The notes under the pieces are model-generated. The model did not search any database and was not told where the DNA came from. It was given only the letters and a program-made list of their open reading frames with translations. A stretch of DNA of 60,221 nt from Paracoccaceae bacterium (GTDB lineage Bacteria > Pseudomonadota > Alphaproteobacteria > Rhodobacterales > Rhodobacteraceae): NCBI GenBank assembly GCA_020832655.1, contig JAFIEF010000015.1:1-60221 (forward strand), written 5' to 3'. The position numbers and the translations under genes were made by a program. Shown piece by piece: positions 35,142 to 42,925 of this stretch. The number at the start of each line of letters is the position of its first letter. Positions within the stretch are counted from its first letter, which is position 1.

Positions 35142-35840
35142 TCAGCCGGGCTGCGCACGGCTGCGCTGATGATCCTTGAAGAATGCAACAATCCGCGCGC
35201 CGATGACAGCGCTATCGCGCACCCCGCCCAAAGTCTGGCGCGCCTGATCCAGAACCGCATCGGGCACGACGCCCTTGCCGCGCGCTTCAATCAGACCCTT
35301 GATGAAGCCATCATCGAATTCGGGATGGGGCTGAAGCGAATAGCCGGTATCGCCATAGCCCAGCGCGGCGTAGCGGCAGAAATCGCTGCTGCCAAGCGTG
35401 CGGGCCTGTGGCGGCGGTTCCAGCACCTGATCCTGATGCCAGGCATTCAGCACCAGCGGCTTGCCTTCGAACTCATAGCCCTGCGCGCCCACCGCCCAGC
35501 CGCCCGGAAACTTGCCGACCCTGCCACCCAGCGCCTGCGCCATGATCTGATGGCCAAAGCAGATGCCCACCACCGGCTTGCCCGCAGCAAAAGCATCGCG
35601 GATGAACTGTTCCAGCGGCGCGATGAAGGGGTGATCTTCGTAGACGCCGTGGCGCGAGCCGGTGATCAGCCAGCCATCGGCCTGATCGACAGTGGCGGGA
35701 AACGCCATCGCCTCGACATGCCAGGTCGCAAAATCCAAGCCCGCCCCGGCCAAAAGCTGTTCGAACAGCGCCGGATAGTCGCCCTGGGTCGCGCGCAATT
35801 CGTCAGGCGCCTGCCCCGTCTGAAGGATACCGATTTTCAT
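35142..35840 (-). CDS. Class I glutamine amidotransferase-like protein
   Basis: A 232-residue protein with the complete catalytic triad of class I amidotransferases: the nucleophile Cys in VVGICFGHQIMAQALGG, and His and Glu in LQPHPEFDDGF. The oxyanion region is WLITGSRHGVYED. It resembles the GMP-synthase-like free-standing amidotransferases rather than PuuD. Beside two gamma-glutamylamine synthetase-like genes and an oxidase it may hydrolyse a gamma-glutamyl bond, releasing glutamate from the end product. That is inference. It heads the operon and is preceded by the palindrome ATTTGATCAAAT at 35858-35869. Confidence 0.83.
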   Translation of the reverse strand: MKIGILQTGQAPDELRATQGDYPALFEQLLAGAGLDFATWHVEAMAFPATVDQADGWLITGSRHGVYEDHPFIAPLEQFIRDAFAAGKPVVGICFGHQIMAQALGGRVGKFPGGWAVGAQGYEFEGKPLVLNAWHQDQVLEPPPQARTLGSSDFCRYAALGYGDTGYSLQPHPEFDDGFIKGLIEARGKGVVPDAVLDQARQTLGGVRDSAVIGARIVAFFKDHQRSRAQPG

Positions 35841-35857
35841 GCGCGTCTCTTGTCAGA

Positions 35858-35869
35858 ATTTGATCAAAT
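35858..35869. promoter_or_regulatory. Perfect palindrome ATTTGATCAAAT, candidate GntR operator (site 2)
   Basis: It lies 18 bases upstream of the amidotransferase start, where a bound repressor would block transcription. It has the same core as the 14-base palindrome at 11497-11510 beside the GntR gene. Confidence 0.7.
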
Positions 35870-35908
35870 CCTAATGCGCGGCGCGGTCTGGTGCAAGGGG
35901 CAAAGAAA

Positions 35909-35983
35909 AGCGCCCGCAAGGGGCACCCACCCACCCGACCCCGCACCCCTTGCGGGCGCTGCCTGATGCCGGGGACATCAGGC
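35909..35983 (-). ncRNA. Two-hairpin structured element with G-quadruplex loop, copy 4 (reverse strand), with T-run
   Basis: Read on the minus strand, hairpin 1 (35983-35961) pairs GCCTGATGTC with GGCATCAGGC around CCC. Hairpin 2 (35960-35909) pairs AGCGCCCGCAAGGGG perfectly with its complement. Its loop is GTGC-closed and reads GGGG-TC-GGG-T-GGG-T-GGG, a G-quadruplex motif. Immediately after the stem comes TTTCTTTG. It starts 18 bases after the stop of the glutamine synthetase-like gene 36002-37327 on the same strand, so termination is the likely role of this copy. Confidence 0.75.
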
Positions 35984-36001
35984 AGATCGCGCGCGGCGCG
36001 A

Positions 36002-37327
36002 TCACACGGCTTCAAGATAGAGCGCGCGGATATCATCGGGCGCCATCTGGGCAATGCCTGCCATCTCCTGCAATTTGGTGCGGCGCATATTGTCGATCAG
36101 CATCGGGTCGAACACATGTTGCATCCCCGCGGATCCGGTGAAGGCGTCCAGCGCATCTTGCCATGTGGCAGGGATCTGGGGCAGCGTCTGGGCATAGGCA
36201 TCGCCGGTGATCGGCGCAGGCGGCGTGATCCGGTCTTCCAGCCCCAGCGCCGTTGCCCCCAGCACGGCGGCCATCAGCAGATAAGGGTTCACATCGCCCC
36301 CGGCGGTGCGGTGTTCCAGCCTGCGCGCGCTGGGCGGCCCGACCGGCACGCGCACCGAAGCGGTGCGGTTTTCATAGGCCCAGGCCACGCCGGTGGGCGC
36401 ATGGGCATGGGGCACGAGCCTTTCATAGCTGTTGGCATGCGGCGCGAAGATCAGTGTCGAGGCCGGCATCAGCGCCAGCACGCCCCCTATGGCGTGGCGC
36501 AGCGCCTGCGTGCCCTCTGCGCCGCCATTGTCGAAGATGTTGCGCCCCTGCCCATCCAGCAGCGAGGCATGCAGATGCAGCCCGCTGCCCGAGGCCTGCG
36601 CATAGGGCTTGGCCATGAAGCTGGCCGCCATGCCATGCGCACGCGCCAGCCGCCGCACCAATATCTTGAACAGCCATGTATCATCGGCCATGCGCAGCGG
36701 GTCATCGCTGTGATTGAGGTTGATCTCGAACTGGCCCGGCCCGGCCTCTGAGGTGGCGGTGTCGGCATTGATCCCCATCGCCTCGCAGCCCGCATAGAGC
36801 GCGTCAAAGAAAGCGTTGAATTCATCAAGCATACGCAGTGACAGCGTGGCCGCCCCCATCGCGCGCCGACCCGAGACCGGGCTGCGCGGGGGCTGGAAGG
36901 CGGCCTCGGTGTCATCGATCAGGTAGAATTCCAACTCGGTCGCGGTGACTGCGCGCAGCCCCATCGCCGCCAGCCGCTGCACCACAGCCGCCAGCGCATG
37001 ACGCGGGTCGCCCGCGAATACCCGGCCATCGGGGTGATACATCGCCATTGGCAGCATCGCGGCCTCTGGCCCGATCCAGGGCATGGGCAAAAGCCCGCGT
37101 TCGGTGGGGCGCAGCATCCCATCGGCATCGCCGGTTTCGAACAGCAGCGGGCTGCCTTCGATATCATTGCCCCAGATATCGAGATTGAGCGCCGAAAGTG
37201 GCATCTTGGCCTGACCCGCCATCAGCTTTTCATAGGCGCTGGCGGGCATGCGCTTGGCGCGGGCCTGCCCGTTGAGATCGGAAATCGCGATGCGGATATT
37301 GTGGAGTGTTGCGGGGTCGGGTGTCAT
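36002..37327 (-). CDS. Glutamine synthetase family protein, second gamma-glutamylamine synthetase-like paralogue
   Basis: A 441-residue member of the glutamine synthetase superfamily. Visible motifs are TATELEFYLI, SEAGPGQFEINLNHSDDPL, ASGSGLHLHASLLDG and AYENRTASVRVPVGPPSARRLE, covering the glutamate, metal and ATP sites. It is clearly paralogous to 33757-35112, but it lacks the canonical N-terminus of assimilatory GlnA. It follows the ABC permease gene by three bases, so the transporter and this enzyme are made together, suggesting that the imported compound is gamma-glutamylated on entry. The G-rich two-hairpin element terminates the operon. Confidence 0.84.
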   Translation of the reverse strand: MTPDPATLHNIRIAISDLNGQARAKRMPASAYEKLMAGQAKMPLSALNLDIWGNDIEGSPLLFETGDADGMLRPTERGLLPMPWIGPEAAMLPMAMYHPDGRVFAGDPRHALAAVVQRLAAMGLRAVTATELEFYLIDDTEAAFQPPRSPVSGRRAMGAATLSLRMLDEFNAFFDALYAGCEAMGINADTATSEAGPGQFEINLNHSDDPLRMADDTWLFKILVRRLARAHGMAASFMAKPYAQASGSGLHLHASLLDGQGRNIFDNGGAEGTQALRHAIGGVLALMPASTLIFAPHANSYERLVPHAHAPTGVAWAYENRTASVRVPVGPPSARRLEHRTAGGDVNPYLLMAAVLGATALGLEDRITPPAPITGDAYAQTLPQIPATWQDALDAFTGSAGMQHVFDPMLIDNMRRTKLQEMAGIAQMAPDDIRALYLEAV

Positions 37328-37330
37328 CGC

Positions 37331-38182
37331 CTATCTCAGATATTGCGGGCGGAAGCGAATGCGCGCGCGGCGTTCGCGCGGCAGATGCCGGTTCAGATAA
37401 CGGTTGGCAATGCCGAAAACGCCGATAATGGCCAGCGTCAGCAGGATGAAATACCCCGCCACCAGCGGATAGGCGACAAAGGGGTTGAAGGTCTGATCGA
37501 CGAAATAGCGCGCGTAATAGAACGCCTCGCCCGCTTGCTGGCGCGCGGGGAAGGCCGACAGAAAGACCAGCGTGGTGGAATGGGTCAGGAAGATCGCCTC
37601 ATTTGTGTAGCTGGGCCAGGCCAGCCGCAGCATGGACGGAAACACCACCCGGCGGAATTTGGTCAGGCCCGTCATGCCATAGGCATCGGCGGCTTCCAGA
37701 TCGCCCTTGGGGATGGTGCGCAGCGCGCCGTAAAACAGCTCTGCCGAATAGGCGGTGGTGTTCAGGATCAGCACGATCAACCCGCCAAGCTGCGCCGTGG
37801 TCAGCGCCGAGGTCTGCACGGTGATGGTGGTAAACCCCAGCGGGATGTCGATGCCCGCCCGCGGCAGAAGCACAAACGCCGAATAGAAGAAGAAGAACTG
37901 GATGAAGAGCGGCGAGCCGCGAAAAGCGAACACAAAGGCGCTGGCGGGGATGCGCAAAAGCGCGCGATCAGAGAATTTCGCCACCGCCACCGCGACGGCC
38001 AGAAAGAAGCCGAAGAAGATTGCCAGTGCCGCGAAATAGACATTCCACATCAACCCGCTGGCGACCAGAAAGATCTGGTCGCAAAAGGTGATGTCCAGCC
38101 CGCGCGGCAACAGCCGCTCACCCCAGTCGCGCCCCAGCGCGCGCAGGATATAGCCCTCGAAGCTTTCGGTGCATGTCCTCAT
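37331..38182 (-). CDS. ABC transporter permease, polar amino acid type (HisM-like)
   Basis: Inner-membrane permease of 283 residues with several hydrophobic helices. It carries the permease-ATPase contact (EAA) loop, seen as GDLEAADAYGMTGLTKFRRVVFPSML. The stretch RGSPLFIQFFFFYSAFVLLP is typical of the polar amino acid/opine permease family. AGGGGC precedes ATG 38182; the frame continues upstream to 38359 only through a repeat and the neighbouring gene. It is the fourth gene of an ATPase, binding protein, permease, permease, glutamine-synthetase-like operon. Confidence 0.88.
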   Translation of the reverse strand: MRTCTESFEGYILRALGRDWGERLLPRGLDITFCDQIFLVASGLMWNVYFAALAIFFGFFLAVAVAVAKFSDRALLRIPASAFVFAFRGSPLFIQFFFFYSAFVLLPRAGIDIPLGFTTITVQTSALTTAQLGGLIVLILNTTAYSAELFYGALRTIPKGDLEAADAYGMTGLTKFRRVVFPSMLRLAWPSYTNEAIFLTHSTTLVFLSAFPARQQAGEAFYYARYFVDQTFNPFVAYPLVAGYFILLTLAIIGVFGIANRYLNRHLPRERRARIRFRPQYLR

Positions 38183-38224
38183 GGCGCGGCCCCTTGCCAG
38201 GCGGCGATTGGGGGCGCTGCCCCC

Positions 38225-38269
38225 GCGCGCTGACGCGCGCCCCCCCGGAGTATTTGGCGCAAGATGAAG
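38225..38269 (+). repeat. Dispersed intergenic repeat, copy D
   Basis: In the 100-base gap between the two permease genes, on the opposite strand to them: GCGCGC pairs with GCGCGC around TGAC, then CCCCCCGGAGTATTTGGCGC and AAGATGAAG. The TATTTGGCGCAAGATGAA core is identical to copies C and E, whereas the hairpin sequence differs. Confidence 0.65.
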
Positions 38270-38282
38270 AGGGGGGCGGGGT

Positions 38283-39164
38283 TCATGCCGCGGCCTTTCG
38301 CAGCTTTTCGCCCGCCGCTGTGGCCTGCCCATGCGAAAGCCGCGCATTGAGCCGCGCAAAGCCGCGTTCGGAGGCCCAGGTCAGGAACAGGTAGAAGCAC
38401 AGCAGCACAAGGAAATACCACACCCGCCAGTCGGGATGCGGATAGGTATAGAGCGAGGTTTTCTGCCCCCCCAATTCGCGCGCCCAATAGACCGCATCCT
38501 GCAAGCCCAGCAGGAACAGAAGCGGGGTCGCCTTGATCAGGATCTGCCAGATATTGGACAGCCCCGGCAGCGCATAGACCCACATTTGCGGCATGATCAC
38601 ACGGCGGAATGCTTGCGCGCGGGTCATGCCATAGGCTTCGGCGGTTTCCACCTGCGCGCGCGGCACCGCCTGCATCGCCCCGTGAAGCGTATTGGCGGCA
38701 AATGCCCCGAAGACCAGCGCAAAGGCCACCACCGCCATCGAAAACGCATAGATATCGCGCACCCAGGCGGGCGCGTTCACGCCGGGTACCTTGGCCTCTC
38801 GGCAGACGATGAAATCACTGCCCTGCCGGATCGGCTGGTCCCAGTCGGGGCACTGGATATGGTGCATCACCCATTCGATCCCCTGCCCCAGCGCGATGGG
38901 TACGAACATGAAGAACACGATATCGGGCACGCCGCGCACGACATTCACATAGCCCTTGCCCAGCAGCGACAGCGGCAGGAAGCGCGCACGCACCGCCAGC
39001 GCGCCCAGAAGCCCCATGCCCAGCGCGATGGGCGCGGTGATGGCCAGAAGCAGCATCACCATCAGGAAAGAGCGATAGAATGCGAAATGGGTCGGCGTTG
39101 TCAGATAACACGCAAACCATTGCCATTGCGGCAGCGTCGAGGGGTCAGCGCAGAAGGCAAACAT
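38283..39164 (-). CDS. ABC transporter permease, polar amino acid type (HisQ-like)
   Basis: Inner-membrane permease of 293 residues. The N-terminal membrane segment (FYRSFLMVMLLLAITAPIALGMGLLGALA) and VNVVRGVPDIVFFMFVPIALGQ are standard for the family. The EAA loop is AQVETAEAYGMTRAQAFRRVIMPQM. An unusually long, cysteine-containing external loop (HHIQCPDWDQPIRQGSDFIVCREAKVPG region) separates two helices and is not usual in HisQ. It pairs with the permease at 37331-38182. The binding protein lies 63 bases upstream. Confidence 0.87.
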   Translation of the reverse strand: MFAFCADPSTLPQWQWFACYLTTPTHFAFYRSFLMVMLLLAITAPIALGMGLLGALAVRARFLPLSLLGKGYVNVVRGVPDIVFFMFVPIALGQGIEWVMHHIQCPDWDQPIRQGSDFIVCREAKVPGVNAPAWVRDIYAFSMAVVAFALVFGAFAANTLHGAMQAVPRAQVETAEAYGMTRAQAFRRVIMPQMWVYALPGLSNIWQILIKATPLLFLLGLQDAVYWARELGGQKTSLYTYPHPDWRVWYFLVLLCFYLFLTWASERGFARLNARLSHGQATAAGEKLRKAAA

Positions 39165-39227
39165 GGCACATGCCCATGATCGACCCCCAAAGCCCGGTCA
39201 TGGGCCTTGGGGGCACTTTGAAACGGA

Positions 39228-39959
39228 TCAGAACTTGGCGATACCGTCGCCGAACCATTCTTCGATCAAGGCATTGATCGAGCCGTCCTCTTTCATCTCG
39301 TTGATGATGCGGGTGAAGGTCTCGCGCAGGTCATCATCCGACTGGCGGATGCCTGCACCTGTGCCAGCGCCGGGGTAGAAGTCATCACCGATGAAGACCA
39401 GTTCGCCATTCGAATCGTTGACATAGGGCATCAGGAAGTTCTTGTCGGCCAGCACCGCATCGGCTTCGCCATTGCGCACCGCAGAGATGGTTTCATCCGG
39501 TGTGGGGAATTCCAGCCCGTCTGCGGTTCCATCCGCCACGATGCCCGCCTGCACAGTGTTCGACTGCACGGCAATCACGCCATTGTCGATGACCGACACG
39601 TCGGTTCCCGCCAGCGCCATATAGGCCGACGGATCAGAGGGCAGGTAATTTGTGGTGAATGAAATCACCTGGCTGCGCGCCTCGGTGATGCTCATGCCCG
39701 CCATGATCACATCATAATTGCCCGCAACCAGATTGGGGATGATCGTGTCCCAGTCATTGATCACCCATTCGCAGGTGAGTTCGGCGCGCGCACAGATCTC
39801 GTTGCCCAGATCGATCTCGAAGCCGACGACTTCATTGGCATCATTGATGAAGTTCCACGGAGGATAGGCGCCTTCAGTGCCGATGCGCACCACATCCTGG
39901 GCCATCGCGCCCGATGCCATCACGGCAAGGGCGGCAAGTGTCAGGGCTGTCTTTTTCAT
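39228..39959 (-). CDS. Periplasmic amino-acid/amine binding protein of ABC transporter
   Basis: A 243-residue family-3 solute-binding protein. The signal peptide is MKKTALTLAALAVMASGAMAQ. The mature protein starts DVVRIGTEGAYPPWNFIND, with the typical VGFEIDLGNEIC, NYDVIMAGMSITEARS, AVRNGEADAVLADKNFL and GAGTGAGIRQSDDDLRETF blocks. GGAG lies before ATG 39959, eight bases off, so the longer frame to 39998 is rejected. The ligand is unknown; histidine, lysine, ornithine and opines are bound by relatives, and the surrounding gamma-glutamylation genes suggest a compound with a free amine. Confidence 0.91.
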   Translation of the reverse strand: MKKTALTLAALAVMASGAMAQDVVRIGTEGAYPPWNFINDANEVVGFEIDLGNEICARAELTCEWVINDWDTIIPNLVAGNYDVIMAGMSITEARSQVISFTTNYLPSDPSAYMALAGTDVSVIDNGVIAVQSNTVQAGIVADGTADGLEFPTPDETISAVRNGEADAVLADKNFLMPYVNDSNGELVFIGDDFYPGAGTGAGIRQSDDDLRETFTRIINEMKEDGSINALIEEWFGDGIAKF

Positions 39960-39994
39960 TCTTACTCTCCTGTTGCTGTGGTTTATGTTATGCC

Positions 39995-40768
39995 TCATTC
40001 CACCATCGAGTGGCTGAGGAATTGCTTCAGCCGCGCAGATTGCGGCGACTTGAACAGGCTGTCTGGCGGGCCTTGTTCTTCGATCAGACCATTATGCAGG
40101 AAAATGACGTGATCGGACACATCCGCCGCAAGGCGCATGTCATGGGTGACAATCAGCATGGTGCGCCCTTCTTCGGCCAGCGCGCGAATGACGCGCACCA
40201 CTTCCTGTTCCAGTTCGGGGTCCAGCGCGGATGTGGGTTCGTCGAACAACAATGCCTCTGGCTGCATGCACAGCGCGCGCGCGATCGCGGCGCGCTGCTG
40301 CTGGCCGCCCGACATCTGGGCGGGGTAAACATCGGCCTTGTCGCCAATGCCGACCTTGTCCAGAAGCGCGCGGGCGCGGGCCTCTACCTCGGCGCGGGGT
40401 TGTTTCAGCACATGCAGCGGCGCTTCCATCACATTTTCCAGCACGCTCAGATGTGCCCATAGATTGAAGCTTTGAAACACCATCGACAGATTGGTGCGGA
40501 TGCGTGTGACCTGCGCGCGGTCAGCGGGCTGGCGCGCCGCGCCCTGCCCCTTCCAGCGCACCGGATCGCCATTGAACAGGATCTCGCCCTGCTGGCTGTC
40601 TTCGAGCAGGTTGCAGCAGCGCAGCAGCGTCGATTTGCCCGACCCTGAAGAGCCGATCAGCGACACCACATCGCCCTTCTGGGCATTGATGCTGACCCCC
40701 TTGAGCACTTCGAGCGTGCCATAGGATTTGTGCAGGTCGCGGATTTCGATGACCGGGGTGGCTGGCAT
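39995..40768 (-). CDS. ABC transporter ATP-binding protein, polar amino acid type (HisP-like)
   Basis: A 257-residue ATPase that powers the importer encoded by the next three genes. Walker A is GSSGSGKS, the Q-loop is MVFQSFNLWAH, the signature is MSGGQQQRAAIARAL, Walker B is ALLFDEPTSALDPEL, and the switch His is in VTHDM. ATG 40768 matches the usual start of the family (PVIEIRDLHKSYG). The frame could extend to a TTG at 40810, which is less likely. It heads the transporter operon; the operator-like sequence at 40841-40852 lies 73 bases upstream. Confidence 0.92.
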   Translation of the reverse strand: MPATPVIEIRDLHKSYGTLEVLKGVSINAQKGDVVSLIGSSGSGKSTLLRCCNLLEDSQQGEILFNGDPVRWKGQGAARQPADRAQVTRIRTNLSMVFQSFNLWAHLSVLENVMEAPLHVLKQPRAEVEARARALLDKVGIGDKADVYPAQMSGGQQQRAAIARALCMQPEALLFDEPTSALDPELEQEVVRVIRALAEEGRTMLIVTHDMRLAADVSDHVIFLHNGLIEEQGPPDSLFKSPQSARLKQFLSHSMVE

Positions 40769-40840
40769 TGTCCCTGCATTTCCGTTGCCGATGTTACCAC
40801 TAACGCGCAAATTTCGCGCCTTGGCAAGAGCGGATGCAGG

Positions 40841-40852
40841 ATTTGATCAGAT
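40841..40852. promoter_or_regulatory. Near-palindrome ATTTGATCAGAT, candidate GntR operator (site 3)
   Basis: It differs from ATTTGATCAAAT at one base. It lies 73 bases upstream of the ABC ATPase start, in the gap between the FadJ-like gene and the transporter operon. Confidence 0.55.
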
Positions 40853-40856
40853 TCCT

Positions 40857-40888
40857 CCCCTTTGCCCGGTCGCTGCCGCGCAAAGGGG
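40857..40888 (-). terminator. Hairpin directly after the FadJ-like gene
   Basis: CCCCTTTGC pairs with GCAAAGGGG around a 14-base loop, two bases after the stop codon on the minus strand. There is no T-run, so it may terminate or merely stabilise the transcript. Confidence 0.55.
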
Positions 40889-40890
40889 CA

Positions 40891-42828
40891 TCAGCCATCA
40901 TGCAGATGCATCGGCCCGCCACTCCAGCGCGGAAAGCCGAACGCATTGATCATCACCACATCGATATCGCTGGCGCGCGCGGCAATGCCTTCATCCACAA
41001 TCGCCTGGCCCTCGGCCTGGATGGTGGTCAGGATGCGGTTCATGATCTGATCGGCGCTGAAGCGCGTGCGGGTGATGCCCTTGCGCGCGGATTCGGCCTC
41101 GATCAGCGCGGTCACTTCGGGGTCGGGCAGGGCTTTGCCATCCTGATGCAGATACCAGCCGCGCCCGGTTTTCTGCCCCAACCGCCCGGCTTCGCACAAA
41201 AGATCAGGGATGCGGACATAATCAGCGGGCTGGCGGCCTTCAGCGGCACGGCGCTTGCGCATCGCCCAGGCGATATCCAGCCCCGCCAGATCCTGCATGC
41301 GAAACAGCCCCATCGGAAAACCGAATTCGACCATCGCCGCGTCGATTTCCCAAGGCAGGGCACCGGCTTCCAGCATGCGTTCACATTCGGCGCGATAGGC
41401 TGACATGATGCGATTGGCGATGAAACCGTCACAGACACCCGCAAACACCGCGATCTTGCCCAGCCTTTTGGCCAGCGCAGCCCCCATCGCCAGCGCGCGG
41501 TCGCCGACCTGATCGGGCACCACAATCTCCAAGAGTTTCATCACATGCGCGGGCGAGAAGAAATGCAGCCCCACAACGCGCGCGGGGTCGGCCACAGCGC
41601 GCGCAATTTCGTTGATATCCAGATAGGATGTGTTGCTGGCCAGCACCGCATCCGACTTGCAGGCGGCATCAAGGCGGGCGAACACCTCGCGCTTGACGCC
41701 CATATCCTCGAACACCGCCTCTATCACCAGATCGGCCCTGGCCAGCGCGCGGGCCTCGGTCGCGGTGGCAAAGCGGGCCAGCGTCGCGGCATGGGATCGC
41801 GGCGTCAGCACTCCGCGCGTCAGACTGTCCGCCAGAATGCCCTCGACTCGGTCGCGCGCGGCCTTGGCGGCCTCGTGCGTCTGTTCCAGAAGCGTTACCG
41901 TAAACCCGCGCAGCAGACAGGCCGCGGCAATGCCCGCGCCCATTGTGCCACCGCCGACCACGCCAACGTCGGACAGTTCGGGTGCATCGACGCCCTTCAG
42001 CCGGTCCAGCCGCCCCGCCTGCCGTTCGGCAAAGAAGACATGCGAAAGCGCTTTCGATTGCGGGTCATCGCGCAGCGCCAGAAACTTTGCGCGTTCGCGC
42101 GCCAAGGCCTGGTCAGCGGGCAGGCTGAGCGCCGCGCGCAGCGCATCCACCGCCGCGCGGGGCGAGTTCTGCCCGCGCGCGCGCCTGATCAGCGCTTCGG
42201 CGCGCGGCTCAAATTCGGGGCCGGGGGTTTTGGGCGCGCGGCCCAGCACCGGGCCGGGATCATCGGGCAGGTTCTGCGCAAATGACTTGGCAAATTCGCT
42301 CAGATCGCCCTCTGCCAGCGCGTCAATCAGCCCCATCGCCTGCGCCCTGGTGGCATTTACAGGCTTGCCGGTGACGATCATCTCCAGCGCGTCTTCGGCG
42401 GCGACCAGCCGCGGCAGGCGCACCGTGCCGCCCGCGCCTGGGATCAGCCCCAGCGTGACCTCTGGCAGGCCAAGCCTGGCGCGCGGATCGGCAATGCGAA
42501 AGCGGCAGGCCAGCGCCAGTTCCAGCCCGCCCCCCAGCGCAGTGCCATGAATCGCGGCAATCCAGGGCGCGCGCGCGTTTTCAATCGCCAGTAGCACATC
42601 GGGCAGATGCGGGGGTTGCGGCGGCTTGCCGAACTCGCGGATATCAGCCCCGGCGACAAAGCTGCGCCCGGCGCATTTCACGATCACCGCCGCGATTTCC
42701 GGCATCTGATCAAGCTGGCCCGCCGCATCCAGCAGCCCTGCACGGACCTCTTGGCCCAATGCGTTCACCGGCGGGTTGTCGATGGTGACAATGGCGATCC
42801 GGCCTTCGGTGGTAAGCTGAACAGACAT
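40891..42828 (-). CDS. fadJ: Fatty-acid beta-oxidation multifunctional protein (FadJ-like), C-terminally short
   Basis: Fusion of enoyl-CoA hydratase/isomerase and 3-hydroxyacyl-CoA dehydrogenase. The N-terminal half has GADIREF, the oxyanion-hole region HGTALGGGLELALACRFRI and the catalytic-Glu region GLPEVTLGLIPGAGGTVRLPR. From about residue 285 the NAD-binding fold VGVVGGGTMGAGIAAACL starts, followed by SNTSYLDINEIA, GLHFFSPAHVMKLLEIV and ANRIMSAYRAE. The last helical domain ends abruptly at SGGPMHLHDG. Most relatives continue for roughly 50 residues after GGPM, so this copy looks truncated at the 3' end but may still work. A hairpin follows at once. Confidence 0.85.
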   Translation of the reverse strand: MSVQLTTEGRIAIVTIDNPPVNALGQEVRAGLLDAAGQLDQMPEIAAVIVKCAGRSFVAGADIREFGKPPQPPHLPDVLLAIENARAPWIAAIHGTALGGGLELALACRFRIADPRARLGLPEVTLGLIPGAGGTVRLPRLVAAEDALEMIVTGKPVNATRAQAMGLIDALAEGDLSEFAKSFAQNLPDDPGPVLGRAPKTPGPEFEPRAEALIRRARGQNSPRAAVDALRAALSLPADQALARERAKFLALRDDPQSKALSHVFFAERQAGRLDRLKGVDAPELSDVGVVGGGTMGAGIAAACLLRGFTVTLLEQTHEAAKAARDRVEGILADSLTRGVLTPRSHAATLARFATATEARALARADLVIEAVFEDMGVKREVFARLDAACKSDAVLASNTSYLDINEIARAVADPARVVGLHFFSPAHVMKLLEIVVPDQVGDRALAMGAALAKRLGKIAVFAGVCDGFIANRIMSAYRAECERMLEAGALPWEIDAAMVEFGFPMGLFRMQDLAGLDIAWAMRKRRAAEGRQPADYVRIPDLLCEAGRLGQKTGRGWYLHQDGKALPDPEVTALIEAESARKGITRTRFSADQIMNRILTTIQAEGQAIVDEGIAARASDIDVVMINAFGFPRWSGGPMHLHDG

Positions 42829-42925
42829 GGTGCCCCTTGCAATATCGGCTGCGTCTTGCCGCGCGCAAGATGACCGCCAGCGCGCCGAAGGGCAAGCAGA
42901 AATGTATCAGATGCAACGATGCCGG

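Noticed and set aside
40768-40810. Upstream TTG start for the ABC ATPase
   Set aside because: It would add a non-conserved leader; the family start fits ATG 40768.
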